Source of the DNA: Diplolepis rosae
Lineage: Eukaryota; Arthropoda; Insecta; Hymenoptera; Diplolepididae
Direction: 5' to 3'
Length of the DNA stretch: 64,000 nt
NCBI GenBank assembly: GCA_030998225.1
Contig: JAPYXD010000752.1
Coordinates: 15,516,501-15,580,500, forward strand
Below the pieces are notes generated by a model that was not told the DNA's origin, ran no database searches, and saw only the letters and a program-made list of their open reading frames with translations. A program made the translations under genes and the position numbers. How positions within the stretch are numbered: position 1 is the stretch's first letter; each line of letters begins with the position of its first letter. Below are positions 48,401 through 58,178 of this stretch, in pieces.

Positions 48401-51400
48401 TGTCTCAAATCAGCAAGAAAAAAATCGATAGCTTTAGATGTTAAAAATAAGCTCGCTAGATAGTTCTGCGAAAATTTTTTTTTTTCAAAAGTTATTATTA
48501 AACCAAGTTTTGGACCGGGTTTTCCACAAATGAAAGATAATAGTCAAACTTCAGTATGGTTATATGAAATTTAGAAATGAAATATTTATTGTTTTACAAC
48601 AAATTTTTTATAAAAAATTAATTTTTAATAATGTTCTCCTCCACGCATAAAAGTCGACCGGCAATCGAAAGAACTGGGCTCGAATCCCAGCGCAGTTGAA
48701 AGCGTCTTTTTTCCACAGAAAGATTTTCAAATTCTTGAAATATTTAAAAAAATAATAGAGAGACATATTGAAACCTTACGAATAGAATCCCATAAAGAAA
48801 AAGATAGACACCCTTCGTTCAACTCAGGGACGCATTAAGACAATTATAATTCGCATTATATCTAGTGTACGCGATCAAAATTTTTCGCTCCTGAAAAATT
48901 GCTGCCCTAGGCAGCTGCCTAACTTGCCTCCCCGGTAAATCCGCCACTTGTTCAACTAAAGTGATAAGAATGATATAATCGCGCTGAGCTGCATTTGTTG
49001 TCTAGTTGCGCTTACTTCCCCTGTATGAGCTCGTAAACGTGAATATTCAATTTCAAATAACCTAAAAGAATAAAAAATGGTAATGGTGATTGATAAAATG
49101 GTAATTGAGCCATTGTTTATCAGCAATATTCTTAGTTGTTTCTGTCCGATATTTCATTAGTAACTGGTATTTCCCAACATTTCCGCGTAATATAGTCATA
49201 ATGCACTCGTAGCAATAACAGTTCGTTATGAATGATCGTTGAGAGCAGTAGTTTCAGTATACAATTTTATGATATCCGTCACAATGCCACGGCCAAACCG
49301 CTTTTGAAATCCGTTATTAAAGAAACAACACAACCATGTTAGCAATAGAATAAGACTAGTTGGAGACAATTGGAATGTTTCGACTTCAACTGTTTCAAAG
49401 ATTTTTTTTTTTTTGGTGAGGAGGAAAAATCGCGAAATCTTTTATAGACGTTGTACAGGACTCTACTAAGACGGGTCTAGGCAAACCTGTTAAAACCAAA
49501 AGACCTCCTCTTTCAAACTAATACACCGCCCGCGGAACCCCCTTTCGGCTTTAAATTTCGCGGGCATTTGGTTCCAGTTTAAAGTCGCGTACGACTCTTC
49601 GATCATCCGTTCGCCCGGGACTCCCATCCGTGGACACACGCCCGTCAGTGATCCCCGATCGTGGGAGCTGGCGGCCCCCACCACGCTCCCATGTGGGAGC
49701 ACACACAATCAAGCGCGTCGTGTCGGTGTGTCCCCACTTCCTCGCTTCAATTACACGCTTTCGTCTGTTGAGCCAAGATCGAAAATTATGTTTCTGTCGA
49801 CTTCGTGAAAAAGTGGCGCGAAGCAGACGACAAATTTAAAATCACCAAATATATCATTTAAGATATTACCTTTCTTTCTTTGATATTTTTAAAAGCATTC
49901 ACCTAAAATGAATATATAAAGATTTTATTTCAAATTTTAGGATAATTTAAACACTTAAAAAATGATTTTCTATTGAAATTTAAAGTCAATAAATTTTTTA
50001 ATTTTCAAAACAATATATCAATTTCAATATTTTTTAGATGTGCAAATTAAATAATTCAATTAGAAAGTTATGTAGAGAATATTATATATTAAGGAATGAT
50101 AAAATATGATATTGGAGTTGAAAGAATAAAATATTAAAATACTTAAGTAATACATAAATTATATCTAATTATACACTCGAAATTATACAGTAGAGTTTCT
50201 TCTCTGGTATAAGGAAACATTGAAAAAAATTTCATTCAAATAAAATACTCTGAAAACTTTTTGAAATACGTAATATTATTCACATATGAATTTCATTATA
50301 AAACTGTGAATAAAAGGTTTCAATATTTTTAAAAAACCAAAATTACGTCTAAATTTGCATACGAAATTACACTTTACGATTTCTCGCATATAAAATACAA
50401 ATATAAAAAATTTATTTCGAATAAAATAGTATAAAAAAAAATTTATAGTACGCGAATCAACTATATCAATTGAAAAATTAAGTGGAAAATATTTTAATTA
50501 AAAAAAATAAGAAATTAAGGTTAAAAATCTACATTCCTAATTACATGGTGATAATAGATAAAAATTCTATACACTGTTGTTAATAATTTGCTTTAGGGTT
50601 CAGAAATGATAGCTAATGAAGTCACATACTTTCAAACATTTCGACTCTAATCGAAGTCATCATCAGCGATCTTTATTTATAAAATTTTAAAACAGTGGAT
50701 AAAATATTCCACATATGAGCCCTATTTTGGAATAAACTTTGGTAATGTAAAAAATGTAAAAAAATGTAAAATATCGTGAGAAAATTTACATAAAATTGAA
50801 CAGAAAAAATCGGTAAATTATCTAAAAACTTCCTTAGGAATAACAATTAAATTCTAGCACATAACTTTAATGTAAATCAACTAAAAACTAGTATATATTT
50901 GTGTCTAAATGCTACTGAAGATATAGATGCAAGTACATATGTAGTATAAAATTACAAAGGATTATTTATGAGAATTATCATAGAATTGCTAATATTAATT
51001 CTACACTGTTAAAAATTTCCCAGAACATGTGAGTGGAGTTGTATTGAGGTACAGCCTCCTAAAATTTAGACAGAATTTCAGGAAATTCTGTTACTTTTTA
51101 GTAAATTTATAAAAAAAATTTTTTTTATTAAACTTTAGTTCCAAAGTGTTGAATATTCTGTATATGTTTCCCTGGAAATACTGATACTTGTAATAGGAAT
51201 AATTTTACGTTTTCGTAACTGAAGTTCAATGCACTTAAATGCACCTGAAAATTCATCCACATGCAACTGAAACTCAGTTACAGTTACGCAATTTTATGAT
51301 AATTTTATAAAAGTTCTGTTACAGTTTGGTGGATTTTAAAATAGATTATTTGAAAATTAAGTTGAGCTCCATAATATTAAGAAAACTTTTTTTTAAATAT

Positions 51401-54400
51401 GTATAAAAATTCAGTACATTTTTTGCAATTTCAATTTCTCATTTTACGTTTTAGTGGTTTATATGCATAGACTTTTTAATGAAAAAAATAAATGCTTTAC
51501 ACAAAGGCAAAATTTTTTAATGGATGCAGTAAGTCAAATTTTTAAACCCGAAACATGTTTTAATTAAAATTATTCCTATTACAAGTATCAGTATTTCCAG
51601 GGAAACAGATACAGAATATTCAACACTTTGGAACTAAAGTTTAATAAAAAAATTTTTTTTTATAAATTTACTAAAAAGTAACAGAATTTCCTGAAATTCT
51701 GTCTAAATTTTAGGAGGCTGTACCTCAATACAACTCCACTCACATGTTCTGGGAAATTTTTAACAGTGTAGAATTAATATTAGCAATTCTATGATAATTC
51801 TCATAAATAATCCTTTGTAATTTTATACTACATATGTACTTGCATCTATATCTTCAGTAGCATTTAGACACAAATATATACTAGTTTTTTAGTTGATTTA
51901 CATTAAAGTTATGTGCTAGAATTTAATTGTTATTCCTAAGGAAGTTTTTAGATAATTTACCGATTTTTTCTGTTCAATTTTATGTAAATTTTCTCACGAT
52001 ATTTTACATTTTTTTACATTTTTTACATTACCAAAGTTTATTCCAAAATAGGGCTCATATGTGGAATATTTTATCCACTGTTTTAAAATTTTATAAATAA
52101 AGATCGCTGATGATGACTTCGATTAGAGTCGAAATGTTTGAAAGTATGTGACTTCATTAGCTATCATTTCTGAACCCTAAAGCAAATTATTAACAACAGT
52201 GTATAGAATTTTTATCTATTATCACCATGTAATTAGGAATGTAGATTTTTAACCTTAATTTCTTATTTTTTTTAAATAAAATATTTTCCACTTAATTTTT
52301 CAATTGATATAGTTGATTCGCGTACTATAAATTTTTTTATACCATTTTATTCGAAATAAATTTTTTATATTTGTATTTTATATGCAAGAAATCGTAAAGT
52401 GTAATTTCGTATGCAAATTTAGACGTAATTTTGGTTTTTTAAAAATATTGAAACCTTTTATTCACAGTTTTATAATGAAATTTAGATGTGAATGATATTA
52501 CGTATTTCAGAAAGTTTTCAGAGTATTTTATTTGAATGAAATTTTTTTTAATGTTTTTTTATACCAGAGAAGAAACTCTACTGTATAATTTCGAGTGTAT
52601 AATTAGATATAATTTATGTATTACTTAAGTATTGTAATATATTTTTTTAAACTCCAATATCATATTTTATCATTCCTTAATATATAATATTCTCTACATA
52701 ATTTTCTAATTGAATTATTTAATTTGCACATCTAAAAAATATTGAAATTGATATATTGTTTTGAAAATTAAAAAATTTATTGACTTTAAATTTCAATAGA
52801 AAATCATTTTTTAAGTGTTTAAATTATCCTAAAATTTGAAATAAAATCTTTATATATTCATTTTAGGTGAATGCTTTTAAAAATATCAAAGAAAGAAAGG
52901 TAATATTTTAAATGATATATTTGGTGATTTTAAATTTGTCGTCTGCTTCGCGCCACTTTTTCACGAAGTCGACAGAAACATAATTTTCGATCTTGGCTCA
53001 ACAGACGAAAGCGTGAAATCGAAGCTAGGAAGTGGGGGACACACCGACACGGCGCGCTTGATTGTGTGTGCTCCCACATGGGAGCGTGGTGGGGGCCGCC
53101 AGCTCCCACGATCTGGGATCACTGACGCCCGTTAGGCAGGCCGACGAGCGGCGCCAACCAGAGAAGGAATAAAAAGATTCTTCCCCCAATCGACGCAAAC
53201 AGCCAAGTCCGCCCACGACGCAGGACCACGGTTGCCGGCCACGGTGCGATTTCTACTGGCCCTCGTTGTTGCCGCGCTCTGCACGCTCATCGAGCTTCCT
53301 CGTCTTCATCACCAGGGTGACGAATGACTCGATAAGAAACCATAATTGTTCAGACTGGAGCATGAGAGAGACCATCGTGTCAGGAGTGAGTTGTGTGCCC
53401 ACTGCCCGACCGACAGCCTTCCTTTCCGCGCCCCTCCTGGCACAGACAAAGAGTGTGTGCTCCGCATTTTCCACAAGGGATCCACAGTAGCGACACGACT
53501 CATCGTCTCTTTTCTTGAAGTGCTTCAGGTACGCATTAAAGCGTATTAGACGGTGTGTCTATCTCTCGGATTGGTCACCATGCCATCTCGTCTGCCATTT
53601 CTCGACGAGTCTGCGCCTTCCATTCTTGCGGATGGCCACCTTCGCGCGAGCGATTTCCTGTAGGTTTGTTAAGCAGGTAAGCTCCTTATGGAGCTGAAAG
53701 GTCTCCTTCCTTTCCTCCGCCAATAAGTCTATTGGTACAACGCTCGCCAGGACCAGCACAGCGCTCGTCGACACAGTTCGGTATGTTGAGACAGTTCTCA
53801 GCACCACACCTCTCTATCCCGAGAACAGCTTCTTCTGAATAGCATGGTTGTTGAGGGCACTTATCCATACCGGAGCTGCATAAAGCAGCTTTGAATTTAC
53901 CACGCTCGTCACCAAACTTCTCTTAGCTTCCCTGGGGCCACCGATGTTGGGCATGAACCAAGTCAGAGCGGCTGCACATTGGATGGCTTTAGCAGTCGTG
54001 ATCTGCAGGTGTTCGCCAAAGCTAAGCCTTCGATCCAACTGCACACCCAGGTACTTAATGCTCTATTTCCACTCAATTTCATGTTCCTCGAGAACGATCT
54101 TCGGGTATTGGAAGGATCTCCTGTCCGTGACCAGCAAAGGCTCGGTCTTTTCAGGGGCCATGTTCAGGCATCTGCTATCCATGCAACGCTTTGCCCACCA
54201 CAGACTTTCATTGATCCTCAGCTCCAGGATTCTGGCGTCGTCAGCGGCGCACACGACAAGTGCGTCATCCGCGAAGCCAATGATGCTCGTTCCAGCAGGT
54301 AGGTCCATGCGCAGGAAATCGTAATACATGACGTTCCAAAAGAGTGGACCCACCCGCGACCCTTGAGAGGCACCATATATCATCTCTTCTTTGAGAGACC

Positions 54401-57004
54401 ATTTGTCGCCATCGTATATCACCCACCTGTCATTCAGATAGTCATCTATCATTCGCCACAGGTAGTCTGGAACCTTTTTCCGCAGCATCGCCTCGATGCA
54501 GATGTTCCACTTCGCGTTATTGAAAGAATTGCGTATGTCAATGCTGATCAACGCGCAGAATCCCTTACGCTTACCAGTCCCTCTTCTTGCGTTAGTGACG
54601 ATGTCCAGCACATCCTGGATGGCGTCAACTGTAGACCTGCCTTTCCGAAAGTTGAACTGGTTTTTCGAAAGACAGTTCTCGCCGACCATGTGACCCTGTA
54701 GTCTTTGTAGGATCGTTTCCTCTAGAAGCTTCCCCATTGTATCCAATAGACAAATAGGTCCATAGGATGAGGCATCTTCTAAAGTTCTGTTGCCCTTCCT
54801 CGTAGGACCAACCTTTGCTTCTTCCAGTCTACGAAGAACCTCCCCTCCCGAAGACAGGAGTTGAAGGTTTCCAGGAAGATCTCCGGGCATGCCCAGATCA
54901 CCTCTTTGAGGATCTCGTTTGGCACCCCGTCGATCCCCGGCGCTGTATTTGCCTTGAGCGTCCCACTCGCTCTCTTTAGTTCCTCGAGAGTGAAGAGTTC
55001 TTCGCGCCGGACCACGCAGGAACTTCGGTCCTGTCTTTGGAACGGCTCTACGTGTGGAAACAAGCTCCGCACAATGTACTTGAATCGATCGGCATTATCC
55101 AGGCCTGGGGTCTTTTTTCTAGTCACAAATGTCTTAGTGAATATTTTAAAGGCGAGACCCCATGGGTCCTTCTCGACTTCCTCGATCAAGTCTTTCCAGC
55201 ACTGAAGTCGGCTTTTCTTTATGCCTTGCCTCAGAGCTGATCTTGGTTTTTTCCATGCCTCGTGTAGCAGAGGATCACCCTTTGAGCGGGTAAATCTCCG
55301 CCGCACTGTAAGCCGATCCTCGGGGGGAGAAGGAGCAACCCTCTTCTATCCCTTTGTAAGATTTTTTGGGGTATCTCCCAGAGACGCAGAGCGTGGTCTC
55401 CGAAAGATACCCATCTTTTTCGAGGCGGGTGGGATTCTAGCCTGTTCTGGATTTCCACCCCGCATTCTAGAAGGCACTTGTGGGTATTGAGCATTCCGCT
55501 CAACACCTTAGTAGCCTCATTCACTGAATCAGTGACATGGCGAGGGTTGTTTCTCAGCATACCCTGCTGGATGACGCTGAGAGTCCTCACCAATTTGTCC
55601 ATTTTCTCACTTTGCTCCTTCAGGAGCTGGTGGACGTCCTTCCATCACACAGCTCCTGAAAAAGTACCCAAGTCCGATTTTCCCACAGTTTTTTCTTTTG
55701 AATACATAAATTGCTTTACCAGCGCATCGTGCGTAGAGGAGCGGGTCAGAATAGTTGGGAACCGGTGTACCCTCGTACCGAAGTCCTACCCCAGTCCTAC
55801 TCAGCTTAGCTGGTCCCGGAATACACGGACAGACCGGACTCTCTCAAAGGAACACAGGCTCCGATACCTGTGTTCAATACGCACTACCTGATCGAGGTCC
55901 CGAAGGGGCTAGCTCCTGATCCCGCATGGCACACCACCTCGGCAGAGCTAGGCTCACAGCAGCTTCGCCTCCTCGTGGGCCGGGGAAGACACTACTCGGC
56001 GACAAAGCACTCCCAGTGGGATGCCCTACGGAAACGATCGTTTGGACTGTTCTTGGTCACTGTTCACATCATTGCGGAAGCCTTGCAGTGTTCTCCAGGA
56101 GATTCCATTCCCCAATTCCCTCTTTGCTTCATCTAAGAGAGAGCCCGTCTATAAGTTCTTCTCTCACATTCGAAGAACACATACCGCAGTCATGCGGCGC
56201 TGACATTCATTCAGTTCACTCATTCCTCATAGGCACTCGCAGACTAATTTTTAGCGCTGCTGCCTGGGGCATACATCCTTCTCCATGCATGGGGATAGAC
56301 GCATCTGTAGCGTCCCCCGCTTTCAACCTGGGATAGACCCGTTTATAGGGCACCCTTCACGCAATGGGAAGATGCTCGTCTATAGCCAAGAGAAGGTCTT
56401 CGTCAAGGTACCAGTTCAAGGGGAGGCTGTTTCGAGGGTAGAAAATAACCTTAGCATAAGTGTATTATGTCGGATGGGGTTTACTTTGAAGGCGATGAAA
56501 TAGGTTTGAAAGGATAAATAAGGATTTTAAAAGTTATAACATGAAACATATAAAAAGCAATTAGATTTTGTTTTGAGAAAAACTTAAGAATAATATTCAA
56601 ATTTAAAAAGTTAATATAAAACTCCTTTTTTTAATGCATTCCATATTGATTTTTAAAATAAGAAAAATAGATTTGAAGCTGTATTAAAATAATTACAGTT
56701 TTATATGGACTAATAAACAATGCTGGAATAATGATCGTGGGAGAATCTGAGTGGCAAACAGAAGATCATATTACGTCTCAAGTAGAAGTCAACTTTCTGG
56801 GAACGATAAGGATAACAAAGATGATGCTACCTTTACTTCGGGAACATAAAGGTAGAATAATCTTCATTTCAAGCCACTGCGCTATAGAACCGTTACCGGG
56901 ATTTGCCATTTACGGAGCTACTAAAACTGCAATACGATCTTTTGCAACCGCTCTAAGAGTAGAATTGAAAAAACAGGGTATCAAAGTCATATGCTTCGCA
57001 CCAG
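39279..57004 (+). CDS. Short-chain dehydrogenase (HSD17B2/SDR9C-like), C-terminus not found
   Basis: Four coding exons (39279-39423, 44243-44347, 47360-47611, 56699-57004) join at phase 1 throughout and encode about 269 residues. Residues 1-48 form a hydrophobic N-terminal membrane anchor. The Rossmann nucleotide site is GCDSGLG (Gly 98, 102, 104), with Cys-Asp where many members have Thr/Ile. NNAG lies at 174-177, and the catalytic tetrad fits Asn199, Ser226, Tyr239 and Lys243 (YGATK). It ends at the PG after strand 6, where roughly 60-100 more residues are expected. Insect relatives are annotated as 17-beta-hydroxysteroid, retinol or beta-hydroxybutyrate dehydrogenases; the substrate cannot be told from this. 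Likely ER-membrane, NAD(P)-dependent. Introns are packed with transposable elements. Confidence 0.88.
39424..40516. other. SDR intron 1, first part: nothing recognised
   Basis: Very AT-rich. A short hairpin AGACAGACAT/ATGTCTGTTT near 39848-39893 is the only visible structure. Confidence 0.45.
40517..41345. repeat. Degenerate repeat field with CCAGAATT/AACCGG motifs
   Basis: An 18-bp perfect palindrome TAACCAGAATTCTGGTTA lies at 40527-40544. Related AACCAGGATTTTGTAACC and TTAACCGGAAATTTTG occur near 41205 and 41270. Possibly the two ends of an old element; borders not resolved. Confidence 0.4.
41470..41598. mobile_element. Partial copy of the CCCTTATGAAAA MITE
   Basis: ATTCAATACTTACCAATAT followed by AATAAGGG matches the right half of the intact MITE at 60742-60871; the left tip has decayed. 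Confidence 0.65.
41772..43523 (-). mobile_element. 5'-truncated R1-like LINE copy 1
   Basis: 1.75 kb antisense to the SDR gene, inside intron 1. The 3' end has a poly(A)-like tail (T-rich at 41772-41791 on the plus strand). TCAACATATT flanks both sides (41762-41771 and 43524-43533), a 10-bp target duplication. The 5' truncation within the reverse transcriptase is typical of LINE retrotransposition. Confidence 0.9.
42016..43506 (-). pseudogene. R1-like LINE reverse transcriptase remnant
   Basis: Reads in one frame from the thumb-side fingers to the C-terminal knuckle. Landmarks in order: FRKGRSTVDAIQ, LISIDIRNAFN (palm motif A), GAPQGSQVVPL (motif B), FADD (catalytic motif C, near 43038-43050), YLGVQLDRRLSF, and CX2CX8HX4C near 42150-42200. 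Stops at about 43093, 42550, 42253 and 42016 interrupt it, but no frameshift does: all open pieces share a frame. Decay is by substitution only. It belongs to the R1 group of APE-type LINEs by motif; target specificity is unknown. Confidence 0.88.
43534..44242. other. SDR intron 1, end: nothing recognised
   Basis: AT-rich, no repeat or exon supported. Confidence 0.45.
44243..44347 (+). CDS. SDR exon 2: linker
   Basis: Acceptor CTTTTTAG and donor G/GTACTT. 34 codons between split codons, ending KIGPAVVLLD. Too short for ORF detection, but the phase matches both neighbours. Confidence 0.72.
44549..44719. mobile_element. 171-bp palindromic MITE in SDR intron 2
   Basis: CATTAGAAAGAGGAGACATG and its complement bound it, with GACTGTGTA/TACACAGTC continuing the pairing. 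The centre carries CTGAAGAG-hairpin-CGAAACG. Confidence 0.88.
45035..45981 (+). pseudogene. Decayed copy of an insect multicopy gene of unknown function
   Basis: Fragments read in order: an acidic Ser-rich N-terminus (45035-45292), then after stops KKFYERDDISQ, KDFVSVK, GTRSHIQ, RLLLCILNELY and STFTKLRP (45463-45660), then YYFTDVTGQHFKNRSSFANL and DFGIPAECHFHGLMLF (45740-45930). This order matches a protein family frequent in insect genomes (FTD-G-QYKN-KNF...DFG--AEWHFFATSHGKG) whose role is not established and which is spread by transposition or retroposition. Several stops and frame changes make it a pseudogene. Identification is from memory of the motif pattern. Confidence 0.6.
45944..46780 (-). 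mobile_element. Fragment of a second LINE type (RT and post-RT region)
   Basis: On the minus strand 46500-46640 reads MKTLEKLVDRYIRNEIPKD, a known RT fingers segment of jockey/R1-group LINEs. 46250-46440 reads EEARKHRVSNPIVSWIMAKYG. 45960-46144 reads DITGAMRTKPTVALGTFL, matching the CITGAMRTTPTAALE motif after the RT domain. Large internal deletions and stops. It overlaps the 3' end of the pseudogene above, so one inserted beside or into the other. Confidence 0.65.
46850..46985. repeat. Copy of the CTTTATGACC...CTAGTAG repeat
   Basis: GGGGGTCAAAAAATGGATTTG and GACTTTATGACCGGCTAGTAG match 22620-22735, with the same flanking GTAAAATAAATGTTTTTCC-like sequence. Confidence 0.75.
46986..47359. other. 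End of SDR intron 2
   Basis: A short complementary pair GTGAGGCC(GGC) / GGCCTCAC at 47019 and 47065 suggests a small hairpin. No gene. Confidence 0.4.
47360..47611 (+). CDS. SDR exon 3: nucleotide-binding half
   Basis: 83 codons including ALIIIGCDSGLGFSLA and KLDITKQQSV. The acceptor chosen (CTAAAAG/TT) keeps phase; the stronger-looking TTCAG five bases on would break the frame. The in-frame ATG at 47383 could be an alternative start. Donor G/GTAAGA. Confidence 0.85.
47673..48240. mobile_element. 568-bp TIR element, copy 2
   Basis: Same family and same orientation as 35966-36510; starts TATGTGCCTCCGGTGCG and ends CGCCTAGGCACATAATA. It has an extra TTGGCTTTGTCTCGGTTTCG-type internal duplication near 48125-48155. 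Confidence 0.85.
48241..48651. other. SDR intron 3: nothing recognised
   Basis: AT-rich, no element borders seen. Confidence 0.4.
48652..48738 (+). repeat. tRNA-derived repeat, copy 3
   Basis: GTCGACCGGCAATCGAAAGA, CTCGAATCCCAGCGCAGT and CCACAGAAAGATTTTCAAAT match copies 1 and 2 at 11.1 and 11.4 kb. Confidence 0.75.
48739..49404. other. SDR intron 3, with possible hAT-type relic
   Basis: CCCTAGGCAGCTGCCTAACT near 48906 followed by AAATCCGCCACTTG resembles internal sequence of some hAT relics. No ends or ORF seen. Confidence 0.3.
49405..49642 (-). mobile_element. 3' end of R1-like LINE copy 2 (left of the palindrome)
   Basis: T-run at 49407-49423 (poly(A) on the minus strand), then TTTTATAGACGTTGTACAGGA and AAACCTGTTAAAACCAAAAG, matching the 3' end of copy 1. 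The LINE resumes at 53128 on the other side of the palindrome. Confidence 0.8.
49643..53127. mobile_element. 3.5-kb near-perfect palindrome (1.56-kb arms, 357-bp spacer)
   Basis: Arm 49643-51207 is the reverse complement of 51564-53127. The inner ~700 bp differ at only a few positions by eye; the outer part has more changes. Outer tips are GTCAGTGATCC and its complement with GCCC just outside on both sides, a possible 4-bp target duplication. The outer 200 bp are GC-rich, the rest AT-rich. Inside, CACTGTTAAAAAT (51004) and its complement (51768), and ACACTGTTGTTAA (near 50572) and its complement (near 52200), suggest nested element ends. No coding sequence. It splits LINE copy 2 and lies in SDR intron 3. 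Confidence 0.92.
53253..54890 (-). pseudogene. LINE copy 2 reverse transcriptase, broken
   Basis: Landmarks: SSYGPICLLDTMGKLLEE, FRKGRSTVDAIQ, LISIDIRNSFN (motif A), GASQGSRVGPLFWNVMYYD (motif B), GFADDALVV (motif C, near 54270), YLGVQLDRRLSFGEHL and the CX2C...HX4C knuckle near 53440-53480. Stops at 54063, 53814 and 53559 lie in the same frame. About 40 codons present in copy 1 (WTYRLISELVIWLNRKH region) are missing near 53560. Close to copy 1 in sequence; same family. Confidence 0.9.
54779..55306 (-). pseudogene. LINE copy 2: linker and start of RT, frameshifted
   Basis: 175 codons including KANTAPGIDGVPNEILK, the conserved lead-in to the RT domain, after a linker rich in basic residues. 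It overlaps the RT frame at 54779-54890 in another frame, marking a frameshift. Confidence 0.8.
55231..55602 (-). pseudogene. LINE copy 2: ORF1-like remnant
   Basis: The first ~60 codons (MDKLVRTLSVIQQG..., NEATKVLSGMLNTH) are heptad-like, as in ORF1 coiled coils; the rest is the linker in the wrong frame. No endonuclease motif is seen between this and the RT, so the endonuclease is deleted or unrecognisable. Confidence 0.5.
55700..56520 (-). mobile_element. Probable 5' region of LINE copy 2
   Basis: GC content stays well above the intron background up to about 56500, then drops. Plus-strand ORFs here have no domain. Probably untranslated or ORF1 sequence of the LINE, but nothing proves the link. 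Confidence 0.4.
56521..56698. other. End of SDR intron 3
   Basis: AT-rich intron ending AATTACAG. Confidence 0.6.
56699..57004 (+). CDS. SDR exon 4: catalytic half
   Basis: Acceptor AATTACAG, donor G/GTGAGT. Encodes LINNAG, the catalytic Asn in EVNFLGT, the Ser in FISSHCA and YGATK. 101 codons between split codons. Confidence 0.92.
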
Positions 57005-57200
57005 GTGAGTAATATTTATATTTCATTATAGAGTATTCCAGAATTATGTAAAAAGTAATATTATAAATCCTATGATACGAAGAACTTCAAAAAAATATAA
57101 GAATTATTAACAAGCAGTAGTAAAGAATTGCATGCACTGAAATTTTTCTAATCAAAATAGTTGAAAAATGTATCCACATTTGTTTAAATGTTTTTTAGTA
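57005..57200. other. SDR intron 4 start: nothing else
   Basis: AT-rich spacer between the SDR exon 4 donor and the mariner element. Confidence 0.5.
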
Positions 57201-58178
57201 TTAGGTGTACAACTTTACTTCCACCTTATTTCGATAGATGGCTGCAACGGTAAGCGCTGGTCGAAATAGGCAGATCAAAAATTTCACACAGCAAGCACGA
57301 TTTGACAGCACCACATTAGTGAATTTGTGTTTGTATCATAAATTTATTCTCAATCGAAAATGTCAGTTTCCGAGCCAAATTCTCGTCATTCGCGAGAAGT
57401 TTTGATTTTCTGCTTTCCTTTGAAGAAAACTGCGGCTGGGGCTCATCGAATGCTCTCAAGTACTTACGGTGAGATTGCTTTTAGTGAAAAAACGTGTTGT
57501 AAGTGGTTCCAACGCTTCAAGAGCGGTGATTTTGATGTCCAGTACCAGCATGGCGGTGAAAAAAGAGAAAATTTTCGAAGATTCCGAATTTCCAATCGTG
57601 TTTTACAATAGAAATCAATTAATTTAATTGTTTCCATTCATGTTTCTTTATCGTTCTCAATCGGATCAATCGAATCCAATCGTGTCCAATTGTTTAATTC
57701 TAGAAGGAAAGCCATTCCGAAACGCCTCAAAGTCATGGGAATGATTCAGAAGCAAGGAAATTGGGTTCCGTTACGAGGTGAAGCCGAAAAACGTCGAGTT
57801 TGCAGTATGTCAACAGTCAGTCCAATGTTGCAAAATCGGTGAAAACCTACTTGGAAACGCTGAAATGGGAGGTCTTATCCCACCCGCCGTACTTTCCAAC
57901 CGTTGCTCATTCCGCCTACCATTTGTTTCGATCGATAACACACGGCCTGGCTCATTAGCATTTCCGCTCTTATGAGAAAATCAAAAGATGGATCAATTCG
58001 TGGATGGCCTAAAAAACTGCATCGGTTTTTCGAGATGGTATCCGACAATTGCCAAAAAAATTACAAAAAGAAGTGGCTAGCGGCAGACAGTACTTTGAAT
58101 CATAAATAGGTAATCACTTTTTAAGAATAAAGCTTCAAATTTTGGGAAAAAACGCCGGAAGCAAAGTTGTACACCTAA
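57201..58178 (+). mobile_element. Internally deleted mariner element
   Basis: Inverted ends TTAGGTGTACAACTTT and AAAGTTGTACACCTAA with TA on both sides (57199-57200, 58179-58180). 978 bp versus about 1.3 kb for intact mariners. Confidence 0.92.
57360..58110 (+). pseudogene. Mariner (DD34D-type) transposase remnant
   Basis: ATG at 57360 opens the DNA-binding domain (GEIAFSEKTCCKWFQRFKSGDF) before frame loss near 57570. The part after KAIPKRLKVMGMIQKQGNWVP (57709-57775) jumps to sequence matching AKSVKTYLETLKWEVLSHPPY (57835-57900). Both earlier catalytic Asp regions are deleted. The tail reads YHLF, EKIKRWINSW and ASGRQYFES, typical of mariner C-termini. Not functional. Confidence 0.85.

Larger units (their letters stand above)
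53128..55700 (-). mobile_element. R1-like LINE copy 2, body
   Basis: Antisense to the SDR gene. Contains an ORF1-like remnant, a linker and the reverse transcriptase with the C-terminal knuckle. Together with 49405-49642 it is one insertion, interrupted by the palindrome. Its 5' boundary is not clear and may reach about 56500. Confidence 0.85.

Noticed and set aside
57360..57611. Independent small gene with helix-turn-helix
   Set aside because: It is the N-terminus of the mariner transposase, inside matching TIRs with TA duplications.
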